Shown here: positions 1-8,600 of the stretch, one piece after another | Numbering within the stretch: the stretch's first letter is position 1 | How the letters are laid out: each line of letters begins with the position of its first letter | Assembly (NCBI RefSeq): GCF_009363895.1 | Contig: NZ_CP045434.1 | Coordinates: 1,674,001-1,738,000 of the forward strand | Reading direction: 5' to 3' | From: Sphingomonas ginsengisoli An et al. 2013 | GTDB taxonomy: Bacteria > Pseudomonadota > Alphaproteobacteria > Sphingomonadales > Sphingomonadaceae | Length of the DNA: 64,000 bases | Translations under genes and position numbers: made by a program | Notes under the pieces: generated by a model | What the model saw: the letters and a program-made list of their open reading frames with translations, nothing else | Database searches by the model: none | What the model was told of the DNA's origin: nothing

Positions 1-616
1 TGGCATTGTCTATCGCGTTGCTGGCGATCCGGAACGAGTCTCTAACTCCGGCATCGAAGAGCGCATCCGCAAGCGGACCGGCCCCCTCACCGCGTTCAGC
101 TACACCTTCGATGGCCATGCCATTTACGCACTCAACATCCCCGGCGTTGGCACCTTCTGCCTCGACACACTAACGGCGGAGTGGGCCGAGTATTCCACCA
201 CGGGCATCGGCTGGCGTCCGCAAGTTTCGTGCACCTACGGAACCAATGTGCTTTGCGGTGACAGCACGAGCGGCAAAGTCTTTGTCCTCGACCCGGCGCT
301 CAACACCGACGACGGCATCATCTTCGAGCGCTCTGTCAGCGGCGCGGTCGCCTTCCACCATGGTCGCCAGCGCAACGACAACGTGTCCGTCCATGTCGGC
401 AGCAATCAGCCGATTAGCATTCGCATGCGCTTCCGCGACGGTCTCCGTGCGTGGTCCGCCTATCGCACCAAGGTGAGCAGCGCCCTCACCGATATCGTCG
501 ATTTCTGGCGACTGGGTGCGGCCAAGGCTCCGGTGCGCGTGGTCGAGTTCTCGTGCGTGGTCGATGCGCCGCTACGCATCTCGGGAGCATGGGCGAATGA
601 GGCGCGTCCGAACTGA
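1..616 (+). CDS. Packaged-DNA stabilisation protein, P22 gp10-like (3' part)
   Basis: The reading frame is open from base 2 with no start codon in the window, so the 5' part lies to the left. About 204 residues are visible. The segment IEERIRKRTGPLTAF followed by DGHAIYALNIPG and CLDTLTAEWAEY has the layout of the P22 gp10 family, which plugs the portal after DNA packaging (family knowledge). Its stop overlaps the next start (TGATG). The order of following genes, especially a gp14-like protein and ejection proteins, supports a P22-like tail and ejection module. Identity to gp10 rests on pattern recognition, not alignment. Confidence 0.7.
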   Translation, partial: GIVYRVAGDPERVSNSGIEERIRKRTGPLTAFSYTFDGHAIYALNIPGVGTFCLDTLTAEWAEYSTTGIGWRPQVSCTYGTNVLCGDSTSGKVFVLDPALNTDDGIIFERSVSGAVAFHHGRQRNDNVSVHVGSNQPISIRMRFRDGLRAWSAYRTKVSSALTDIVDFWRLGAAKAPVRVVEFSCVVDAPLRISGAWANEARPN

Positions 617-2253
617 TGCCTTCGTTTCGCCTGCCCCGACTGGGCACCAATCCAATCACGCAGAACAACGGCAAGCCGCAATCCAACTTTCAAAGCTGGA
701 TCAACTCGGCGTTCGCTCAAATCGAAAAGGGCTACACCGACCTCGGCACGCAGCTTGGCTTGATTCAGGCCGCGCAGACGACGGCTACGACGGCACGTGC
801 CGAAGCGGCAGTCGCGGCCACAACTGCAACTTGGTCTGGCGTGACTGGCACGGGCCGACCGGCAGACAACGCCGATGTCACTGCATTCAATACCGCAGTC
901 GGTGACGGCAACCGTGTGCGGTTCTCGCTCGCCGAAAATGGCACGAGCGGTTACGGCATTCTCTACAATCCGAACGCAATCTCGGTAACGCTTAGCGCGC
1001 TCACCACTAGCGGCGTGCGCCTCATTCAAGGCGTCGGCGTCTTCGGCGCGGCGACCCAAGTGTTCAGCGTCGGCACCGACTACATGAACCCCGGCGCGCG
1101 CATTCCTGTGCGCCCCGGTGAGCGCATCTTCGCCGGTCTCAAGACTCAAGTCGATGTCGTCGGCGCGACCGGCACTTGGAACTATAACCTGAGCTACTTG
1201 GACGCATCGGGTGCGCCGCTTTCGAGCGTCACCATTGGAAGCGGCACCACCGACAATGTGCTGACCCGCATCGGCGTTTTTACCACCGTTCCCGCGAACG
1301 CCTACTCGGCTTGGTTCGAAGCCTATCTCTACAACACCGGCACTGCTGGCGCGGGTTCGATTGGTATCATCGAGCCAATGCTTTGCTCTGCCGGTTCGGC
1401 GCAGACCGCGTTCCCGAACTTTAGCCCCGGCCCCGGCAACGAGTTTGCCGCCGACGTCACTTCGGCCATCACTGGTGCGGGGGCAATCTCGATTGGTTTC
1501 GAAAGCAACGGCACCACGGCGCAGGCCGGTCAGCTTCCCAAGGACACGCAATACCGTCTGATTAAGAGCGGCGTTGATGTCACCGAACAGGCGACGTGGG
1601 CGGTGTCCACCTCGACTGGTGGCGTTACCGCGACCGTTGGCAATACCACCGGCACGCGCGGTCTGGTGACGGTGAGCGCCATGACGACGGTAACCGGAGC
1701 GCTTCGCGTTACAGCGACCCTTGGCGTCGCGCGCCCTTACGACGTCACTGTCTCGAAGACGATTGCAGCGGCACCGCCTACGGCACCGACCGGTGCGACC
1801 GGTGGCACCAACAACACCGACACTTCGCTCACCACCGTCAACGCGACGGTCTCGACATCGCCCAATCTCATTTCAGACGAACTAACCGTTACGCTTGGTT
1901 CGAGCGTAACTCAGGCGCGCGTTTCGGTGGCGTTCGATCACACCCTCACTGGTGTGACGGGTGGGGCAACGCAGACGCTTAGCGCCAAGGCGCAGTGGTG
2001 GAACGGCTCGGCATGGGCGGACGTGAACGCCTATGTTGCCAGTAACCCGGCGTTCCTTCGCTACAACGAAGGCACGGTCACCGAGCCCTCGTGGATTAAT
2101 GACCCCGGCAATGTCTCGTTCGATACCGTGCAGACCGGATTGACGGCGGGCTCGACGCAGAAGTTCCGGGTGGTCTGCTACATCTCGGCGGGTCGAACCA
2201 CATCGGTCGCCAATCTCTACGGCTCCGTCACCGTAAAGGGAGACGGCAGCTAA
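616..2253 (+). CDS. Putative phage tail or fibre protein
   Basis: This is a 545-residue protein with a short N-terminal segment (QSWINSAFAQIEKGYTDLG) that looks like a virion attachment helix. It is followed by a small coiled region and a long Ser/Thr/Gly/Ala-rich beta-type body. Residues around 300-380 contain repeated short beta motifs such as YRLIKSGVDVTEQATWAV, as in Ig-like or fibre modules. It starts on the overlapping TGATG of the gp10-like gene and its stop overlaps the next start (TAATG), so it belongs to the same late operon. Its position is that of the tail needle or fibre in P22-like gene orders. Receptor binding is an inference; no recognised enzymatic motif was seen. Confidence 0.55.
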   Translation: MPSFRLPRLGTNPITQNNGKPQSNFQSWINSAFAQIEKGYTDLGTQLGLIQAAQTTATTARAEAAVAATTATWSGVTGTGRPADNADVTAFNTAVGDGNRVRFSLAENGTSGYGILYNPNAISVTLSALTTSGVRLIQGVGVFGAATQVFSVGTDYMNPGARIPVRPGERIFAGLKTQVDVVGATGTWNYNLSYLDASGAPLSSVTIGSGTTDNVLTRIGVFTTVPANAYSAWFEAYLYNTGTAGAGSIGIIEPMLCSAGSAQTAFPNFSPGPGNEFAADVTSAITGAGAISIGFESNGTTAQAGQLPKDTQYRLIKSGVDVTEQATWAVSTSTGGVTATVGNTTGTRGLVTVSAMTTVTGALRVTATLGVARPYDVTVSKTIAAAPPTAPTGATGGTNNTDTSLTTVNATVSTSPNLISDELTVTLGSSVTQARVSVAFDHTLTGVTGGATQTLSAKAQWWNGSAWADVNAYVASNPAFLRYNEGTVTEPSWINDPGNVSFDTVQTGLTAGSTQKFRVVCYISAGRTTSVANLYGSVTVKGDGS

Positions 2254-2786
2254 TGAGGGTCTTTGAAGTCACCGCGCCCGTCACGAAAAAGGACGGCTCA
2301 ACCGTTGTCGAAACGCAGTTCGTCTATGCGGAAGAAGCGCCGTGCGAAGGCGCGCAGGAACGCACCCGCATGCCTGTCCCGGATGAAGTCTGGAACGGCA
2401 CCGATTGGGAAGTCCCGCTAGCCACGCTTAAAGAGCGCGCCATTGACCGCGTCGCAGCGCTCAAGTTCGAGCATGAAAACGGTGGCATGGTCACCCCGTG
2501 GGGCACCGCGCAATCCGACCTCGACAGCCGTGGCAAGATCACCGGCATCGTAACTGGAGCGATGGCGGCGCAGGCGTTGGGTCAGCCGTTCAGCGTTAAC
2601 TTCACCATGGCCGACAACAGCGTTGTGCCGCTCGATGCCACGCAGGCGATGCAGTTCGGCCTTACCGTAATGGCCGGTGTGAGCAGCGTCCACGACACGG
2701 CGACCGCGCTCAAGAACGCCATTGATGCGGCCACCACCGCCGAGGAACTGGCGGCTATCGACATCGAAGGCGGTTGGTCCGCTTGA
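2253..2786 (+). CDS. DUF4376-like phage protein
   Basis: This 177-residue protein has an N-terminal part that reads like a tail-fibre-associated chaperone or cap domain (DEVWNGTDWEVPLATLKERA). Its C-terminal half has the DUF4376 pattern: a TPWGTAQSDLDSRGKI segment, FTMADNSVVPLDATQAMQFG, then a helical end with ALKNAIDAA. DUF4376 proteins sit beside tail fibre genes in many phages and their function is not established. The start overlaps the stop of the preceding fibre gene, consistent with translational coupling. Confidence 0.65.
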   Translation: MRVFEVTAPVTKKDGSTVVETQFVYAEEAPCEGAQERTRMPVPDEVWNGTDWEVPLATLKERAIDRVAALKFEHENGGMVTPWGTAQSDLDSRGKITGIVTGAMAAQALGQPFSVNFTMADNSVVPLDATQAMQFGLTVMAGVSSVHDTATALKNAIDAATTAEELAAIDIEGGWSA

Positions 2787-3295
2787 TCGTCGCCACCGAC
2801 GCCCGCGTGGCGAACAACCTAGCCAATCACTCCACTATCTTCGCGCTTTCAGTTCCTGCGGGGTTCGAGGCGACACTCGATTACTCCGCCTGTTTCGATC
2901 CCGAATACGCCGACCGCTTTCGCTTCTTCCACGATGAAGCAGAAACGATTGGCATCTTTCTGGAGAAGACAGCGACGATGGATGACGGGGGAGTTTGGGA
3001 GTTTCACGTTGGCGCATTGCCGCAAACTCGCGGTCTCGAAGCGCTACGGTTTGCCACCGCCGTTCTGCATGAAATGTTCTTTAATCAAGGTGCGGCTGCG
3101 GTTTGGGCAGAGCCCGCAATCACTAACATTCGGGCGCGATATTTCGCCCGCAAAGTAGGTGGAATCAGCCAAGGTCGAGCCTTCAGTCCCCTGTTGGGAG
3201 AAGTAGAGCTATTCCTGACCAGACGAAGCGAGTGGAGGGGCTTTCGCGATAAATATCAAACAATGAACAATCAGGTGACATCATGCCCCAGATAG
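2783..3295 (+). CDS. Acyltransferase-fold virion assembly protein, P22 gp14-like
   Basis: About 170 residues. I chose the TTG at 2783 because it overlaps the previous stop as TTGA, with a purine-rich AAGGCGG about 10 bases upstream. An in-frame TTG at 2774 is the alternative. The C-terminal part (VLHEMFFNQGAAAVWAEP, then IRARYFARKVGG) has the GNAT-like organisation of the DUF2824/P22 gp14 family, needed for P22 head assembly (family knowledge). The position directly before the ejection genes matches the P22 order 14-7-20-16. It overlaps the next gene by 13 bases. Confidence 0.5.
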   Translation: MIVATDARVANNLANHSTIFALSVPAGFEATLDYSACFDPEYADRFRFFHDEAETIGIFLEKTATMDDGGVWEFHVGALPQTRGLEALRFATAVLHEMFFNQGAAAVWAEPAITNIRARYFARKVGGISQGRAFSPLLGEVELFLTRRSEWRGFRDKYQTMNNQVTSCPR

Positions 3296-3717
3296 CAATC
3301 GGCGCAGCCGTTGCAGGACTTGGGTCCATCGCTGGTGCGGCGATCTCAAGCCATGCCACCACGAAGGCAGCGAATACCGCCGCTGCCGCACAGCAGCAGG
3401 CGACCGACAGTCAGCTTCAGATCGCGAACCAAGAGCAGCAGCTTTGGAAGGACAACCACGCCGAAGCAGTGAAGAATCTTACGCCGTGGATGGATAGTGG
3501 CACAGTTGCTCAGCAGCGCGTCATGGACTTGCTCGGCCTGCAATCTCCGACCTCGTTGAAGACTGCTTCAATGAACGCCATGCAGCCCGCCGCAACGCCG
3601 ACCGCAACCACGCCGACCGGCGCGACCGCAACCACGGGAGCCGGTGCCGGTGTAAATCCCGATACTATCGGCATGCTCCGTCGCATGGGCCTTAATGTCG
3701 GGGGTCAGCTAGTATGA
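3283..3717 (+). CDS. DNA-ejection protein, N-terminal type (P22 gp7-like)
   Basis: This is a 144-residue protein. It opens with a Gly/Ala-rich hydrophobic helix (AAVAGLGSIAGAAISS), then a long Ala/Gln-rich helix, and then the segment LTPWMDSGTVAQQRVMDLLGL. That arrangement is typical of the N-terminal half of phage DNA-transfer proteins. The usual C-terminal half, PGYxFxxxEG...RGxxxSGA, is missing here but present in the next gene, which starts on the overlapping ATGA. The pair may be a split version of one ejection protein. A hydrophobic N-terminus fits insertion into the host envelope during DNA entry (inference). Confidence 0.55.
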   Translation: MPQIAIGAAVAGLGSIAGAAISSHATTKAANTAAAAQQQATDSQLQIANQEQQLWKDNHAEAVKNLTPWMDSGTVAQQRVMDLLGLQSPTSLKTASMNAMQPAATPTATTPTGATATTGAGAGVNPDTIGMLRRMGLNVGGQLV

Positions 3718-4622
3718 TCCCGGCTTACGGCAGCGCACGCTACCTTAGCGAACCCGGCATCAGTGCGTTCGACAACCCGGACGCGAGTTACAACGCGCCG
3801 AAGGTTAGCTCTTACGCCACGCCGGTCCAGACGGCTCAGCCTGTCTCGGCCCTTCAGGCTCTTACTTCGACCCTGTCACAGCCGGTGCAGACGGTGGCCC
3901 CTGCCCCGACTGCGCCCAACGGCAGCGTCGATTGGGCAGCTTATGTGCGCGGCAACCCCGACGCTTACGCCAACTGGATGGCTATCCAGAACACTTCGAG
4001 CGGCATGCCCTTCCACGGCGATATCGTCCAGTTTGGCCAGTATCACTACGCGCAGGATGGCTCGCGCCGCGACCTCTCGCCCTTCACGATTGGCGGGACT
4101 GCTCCGGCCACCACCGCAACGCCGACGACTTCGACCACCACGCCGGATGTCACCGTGCCCACCGCCAATGGCATCAGCGACGGCGCGAGCCGCATGAACA
4201 CCACGCCGTCGATGACGGACATCATCCGTTCGACTCCGGGTTACGAGTTTCAATATAAAGAGGGCCTCAGGGGCATTAACGAAAACGCCTACATGCGCGG
4301 TCTCGGCAATAGTGGCGCGACTGCGAAGGCGCTCGACAACTACGCGCGCAACATGGCCGACAGCTATTACCAGACCTACCTTGGAAACGTCACTGGCGTG
4401 GCCGAGCAAGGTCGCGGTGCAGCTTCGGCAATCGCTGGCGACGCGAACACCATGGGCGCTGGCGTCACAGGCGCAATGAACAATGCCGCTACGGCTTATC
4501 AGAACCAAGCCAACGCCGCAGCCAACAACGCCTACACTCGTGCCAACGCGACCAACTCAATGGTGCAATCGATCTCGAATACGATGGGTAATATCGGCGG
4601 CTCGATCATCGGTCGCTACTAA
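3714..4622 (+). CDS. DNA-ejection protein, C-terminal type
   Basis: 302 residues. The N-terminal 150 are low-complexity Pro/Thr/Ala with a short structured insert (GNPDAYANWMAIQNTSSG). From about residue 175 comes a recognised ejection-protein pattern: TPGYEFQYKEGLRGIN, AYMRGLGNSGATAKALDNYA, then Ala/Asn-rich helices with AAATAY-type periodicity. The ATG overlaps the preceding TGA (ATGA), so it is translationally coupled or reached by frameshifting. It is followed after 8 bases by the next ejection gene, which has a strong AAGGAG site. Confidence 0.55.
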   Translation: MIPAYGSARYLSEPGISAFDNPDASYNAPKVSSYATPVQTAQPVSALQALTSTLSQPVQTVAPAPTAPNGSVDWAAYVRGNPDAYANWMAIQNTSSGMPFHGDIVQFGQYHYAQDGSRRDLSPFTIGGTAPATTATPTTSTTTPDVTVPTANGISDGASRMNTTPSMTDIIRSTPGYEFQYKEGLRGINENAYMRGLGNSGATAKALDNYARNMADSYYQTYLGNVTGVAEQGRGAASAIAGDANTMGAGVTGAMNNAATAYQNQANAAANNAYTRANATNSMVQSISNTMGNIGGSIIGRY

Positions 4623-4630
4623 AGGAGAGT

Positions 4631-5608
4631 ATGTCAGACTTCCCCACTGTCTCACAGAATGTGCAGCTTAACACCGACGCCCCGGCGCAGTCGGCGAACG
4701 CCTTTTTCCAGTCGTTCAATCAGCAGTTCAAGCAGGCTCGCACCGCCAAGCTGGTGCAGGCCGCGCAGACTGGCGACCACAACGCGTGGAAGGAACTCTA
4801 CTCAATCAATCCCGAACTCGCGATGCAGATGCACAAGGACCAGAAAGCCGAAGATGAGGAGCACGCGGCGGGCGCTTACCTAGTCGCCTCGAATGGCAAC
4901 GATCCGGCTGTGAAGGCAGCGATTGCGGCGGGTGCCAACCCCAAGGACATCGCCCTTCTACAGACGCGCAACACGCGCATCACCACTGGTGACGTGAAGA
5001 ACCTCCAGAGCCTCAACAACTATGCCATGCAGAAGCTCGGCTCGGTTCGAGATCAGGCAGGCTACGACGCAGTGCGGGCCGATGTCCGCAATGAGTATTC
5101 GCGCCTTGGATATCCGGTCGATTGGATGGACGACTTGCCCACCACCTACTCGCCCGAGGTTGTGGCGCAGCTTCAACAGCGCGGCATGTCGGCCAATCAG
5201 CAGTATCAGGGTCACATCAACCAGCAGCGCGTCGATGAAACTGGCCGTCACAATGTCGTGACGGAAGGTCAGGGACAGCAGCGCGTTGATGAGACCGGTC
5301 GCCACAATCAGGTCACCGAGGGTCAGGGTCAGCAGCGCGTTGGCATTGCGCAGCAGAACGCCGACACTTCCGCTGGTCGAGCCGACGAAAGTGTTCGTCA
5401 CAATCAGGCCACCGAGGGCAACACCGTTCGCGGTCAGGACATTCAGGCCGCGACCACGCGTGGCAGCGCCAGCTATCAGGGCAAGGGTCACCACCATGGT
5501 GGTGCCGCGCCCGCCGCTGGTGGTTCAATCCCCGAGGGAACGGTCGCCCGCAATAAGCAGAACGGGAAGATGTATGTTCGTCGGGGCGGCCAGTGGGTTC
5601 CGCAATAA
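4631..5608 (+). CDS. Putative ejection/internal virion protein with 18-residue repeats
   Basis: This 325-residue protein starts after a strong AAAGGAGAG ribosome-binding site. It has an Ala/Gln-rich helical N-terminus (FNQQFKQARTAKLVQAAQ) and a central part rich in Gln. At about residues 198-265 an 18-residue unit repeats (QQRVDETGRHNxVTEGQG twice, then diverged copies). The C-terminal end has a GHHHGG stretch followed by a short basic tail (NGKMYVRRGGQW) common at the ends of phage structural proteins. Its position is between the gp7/gp20-like genes and the large lytic ejection protein. No enzyme motif was seen. Confidence 0.5.
   Translation: MSDFPTVSQNVQLNTDAPAQSANAFFQSFNQQFKQARTAKLVQAAQTGDHNAWKELYSINPELAMQMHKDQKAEDEEHAAGAYLVASNGNDPAVKAAIAAGANPKDIALLQTRNTRITTGDVKNLQSLNNYAMQKLGSVRDQAGYDAVRADVRNEYSRLGYPVDWMDDLPTTYSPEVVAQLQQRGMSANQQYQGHINQQRVDETGRHNVVTEGQGQQRVDETGRHNQVTEGQGQQRVGIAQQNADTSAGRADESVRHNQATEGNTVRGQDIQAATTRGSASYQGKGHHHGGAAPAAGGSIPEGTVARNKQNGKMYVRRGGQWVPQ
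5222..5428 (+). repeat. Tandem 54-base coding repeat
   Basis: Units beginning CAGCAGCGCGT start at 5222, 5276 and 5330, giving a period of 54 bases or 18 codons. The third unit is followed by a diverged stretch that regains the RHNQxTEG core near 5393-5417. Copies differ mainly at third codon positions, so the repeat is maintained at the protein level. Confidence 0.85.
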
Positions 5609-5615
5609 GTAAGTC

Positions 5616-8600
5616 ATGGACTTTAGCGACGACGACTTCGAGATCGTATCATCCCCGCAGGCCGAGCCTGCTTCGAAACCAGAACCGGCTCCCAAGTTAG
5701 ACGATTCTGACTTTGAGATTGTCAGCACGCCGACAACTCACAGCACCCCCGCGCCGGAGCCGCAGCAAAGCCACCCCGATATCGACCCTATCAAGACGGT
5801 TCAGGATTGGGGCGTGCACATTGCCAGTGGCGTTCGCGAAGTTGGCTACAATGCCGCCATTGGTGGCAAGCCGCACAGCAAGCACCTGACTGGCGATGCG
5901 ATGGACCTCACGCCGGGGAACTCCGGCCTAAGCTGGGGCGACCTTCACCGCCGCGCTTCGCAGATTGCTGCGCAGTGGCCGGGTGGTCGCGCCATCTTCG
6001 AGGGCGACCATGTCCACCTTCAGCTTCCCGGTTGGGGCGGCGCTCCCATCGCCACCGGCAGCAATGCCGAGCATGACCTTGAGATTGTCAGCCATCCCGA
6101 CACCAGCGCTCCGGACAACTCGACACCGGCTCCGCCGCCGACGCCCAAGGCCGCAGCCAACGAGCAGATCGACCATCCCACCACGGTGCCGATTGAGTTC
6201 AGCGCGCCCGAGCAGAAAGTCATTGCCCCCACGGGCAGCACCAAGGTTCAAGAGATCGACCACGGCGCGGAAGCGCTCATCAATGGGATGCTGCACGCTG
6301 GCGTCCCGTTCGACCAAGCCCAAGCGCAGTTCAACGCCCGCTATCCCACCTATGGCGGGCTACAGGGCGGGCCGAAGATTTGGGATGCCAACCTTCGCTG
6401 GGTGAAGACGCACCCGAACGAGAACCGCGCCTATGTGGGCAAGCAGGTTCAGCTTGGTGATGGCGAGCAGGAGTCGAACAACTTCTCTCAGTCAGGAACC
6501 GGTGCCCTTATTGGTAACTGGGCCAATGCGGCAACCGCTGGTGCCCCAGTCTTCCTTACAGGCAATGAAGGCAATGCTTGGGAACAGCAGGCATTCGACG
6601 CTCACCCGGTCGCGTCATGGACCGGTGCAATCGGTGGCGGCATCGCTGGTGCAATCGCTGGTGGTGCGGCTGCAAAGGCTGCGCTCCCCGCACTCAATCC
6701 CGCTACCGTTCAAGGCGCGGTCGATGTCTCTATGTCGTCGCTCTACGGAGCCAGCGAAGCCGGTGAAGGTCACCGCCTCGAAGGTGCCGCAGCCGGTGCC
6801 GCGCTTGGTGTCGCGGGTGAAGCCGTTGGCCGTGGCGTCATTGCGCCCGCCATTCGAACAGTGCGCGAAGGTGCCGACTTTGGTGGCCTTGGTGGTCGAG
6901 CCTACGCCGACGATGTCGCGCACGCCGCAACCGGCGCAGAAGTCGCGCCCGCCGCAGTCGATGCTGCCCCCATCGAAAGCAATGTGCGTCGAGCAATGGC
7001 GGATGAGAGCCCCAAGGACGAACTCATTCAGGACATGACGCCAACCCCAGCGGGCGCGGCTGGCCCGACCAAGGAAGTGCCGCTCTTGGGGACGAGCTTC
7101 TCGCGCGACGCCGGGGAGACCGCCGCCAAGGCCGAAGCCGCCAACCCGGCTGACTTCGTTCCGAACGGCTCCGCTGCCGCCAAGGACAAGATTGCCAACA
7201 TCAATCTCGACCACATCGAATCCGTCGATGATATCACGCATGCGCTGAAGAAGGCCGAAGATACCTTCGGCTTCGACGGTGCGCGCCGTGGCGTCATCTC
7301 GCACGAAGAAACGCAGGCGCTGGCCGAAGACCTTGGCATGACCGCCGACGATCTTCTCAACCGTCGCGAAGGTCAGGCACTCAACGCCGAGCAAGCCTAT
7401 GCTGCACGCAACATTTTGGCCAAGTCGGCGGAGGAGCTCCAGCTTCTGGCCCGTGTGGCGAAGGACAACGGCGGAGCCGAAGACCTTGCCGCATTCCAGC
7501 GCGCACTTATTCGCCATGCCGCGATTCAAGAGCAGGTCACCGGAGCGACCGCCGAGGCTGGCCGCGCTCTGAGTGCCTTCCGTATCTCTGCCAATAGCGG
7601 TTCGGTGCGCGAGGAAGTGTTGCGCGCCGCTGTTGCGGGCAAGGAAACCGACCTCAAAAAGATCGCTCAAGACCTACTCGACCGGGCGGATAATCCCGGC
7701 GACTTCAACCGCGCGGCGGCTGAGGCATGGAAGCCGACCCGCCTCGATAAGGCAGTCGAACTCTACTACGCGGGCATGCTGTCTGGTCCCCAGACCCACA
7801 TGGCGAACATTGTCGGCAACACCATCACGGCTCTGACCGCGCCCATCGAGCACGGCATCGCTGCTGGTATCGGTGCCGTTCGCGGCGGCGTGAACAAAGT
7901 CCTTGGCCGCAGCACCGACAGGGTTCTTTTCAGCGAAGTCGGTGCCCGCGCATTCGGCCTACTCCAAGGCGCAAAGGACGGCGCGGAAGCCGTGTCCCGC
8001 TATCTCCGCACTGGCGAACGCCTAGACGAGTTCTCCAAGATCGAAGCCGCGCGCCACCAAGCCATTTCGGGCACGAAGGGAAAGATCGTCCGCGCCCCGC
8101 TGGCCGCGCTCGAAGTCGAAGACGAGTTCTTCAAGAGCATGGCTCGCCGCATGGAGATGAATGCGCAGGCCGTGCGCATTGCGCGCGGCGAAGGTCTGCG
8201 CGGAGCCGCCGCCAAGACGCGCATCGCCGAACTCATCGCCAACCCCACTCAGAAGATGCTTGCTCAGGCCGGTGACTATGGCCGTTACCTCACCTTCCAG
8301 CGCCAGCTTACGGGCAAGCTCGGGACGAACTTGCAGCGCTTGGTGAACGAGAGCCCCGCCCTCAAGCTGTTCCTGCCCTTCATCCGCACTCCGGCGAACA
8401 TCTTCAAATACTCGGTCGAACACTCGCCGCTCGCCGTCACCATGCCGAGCGTGTGGAAGGAGCTTGCCGCTGGCGGAGCCCGCCGCGACGTGGCGGTCGC
8501 TAAGGTGATGTTCGGCACCGGCCTTGCCATGGCCGCTTACAAGGGCGTCGAAGATGGATTCATTACCGGCAATGGCCCCGCCGATCCGCAGCAGAAATCG

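Noticed and set aside
460..1551. 363-residue minus-strand ORF
   Set aside because: It is antisense to the fibre gene, Arg-rich with no recognisable domain; the plus-strand frames overlap neatly by TGATG and TAATG.
5222..5428. Possible CRISPR-like spacing of repeats
   Set aside because: Copies are contiguous with a period of 18 codons and lie inside a coding frame; there are no unique spacers and no cas genes.
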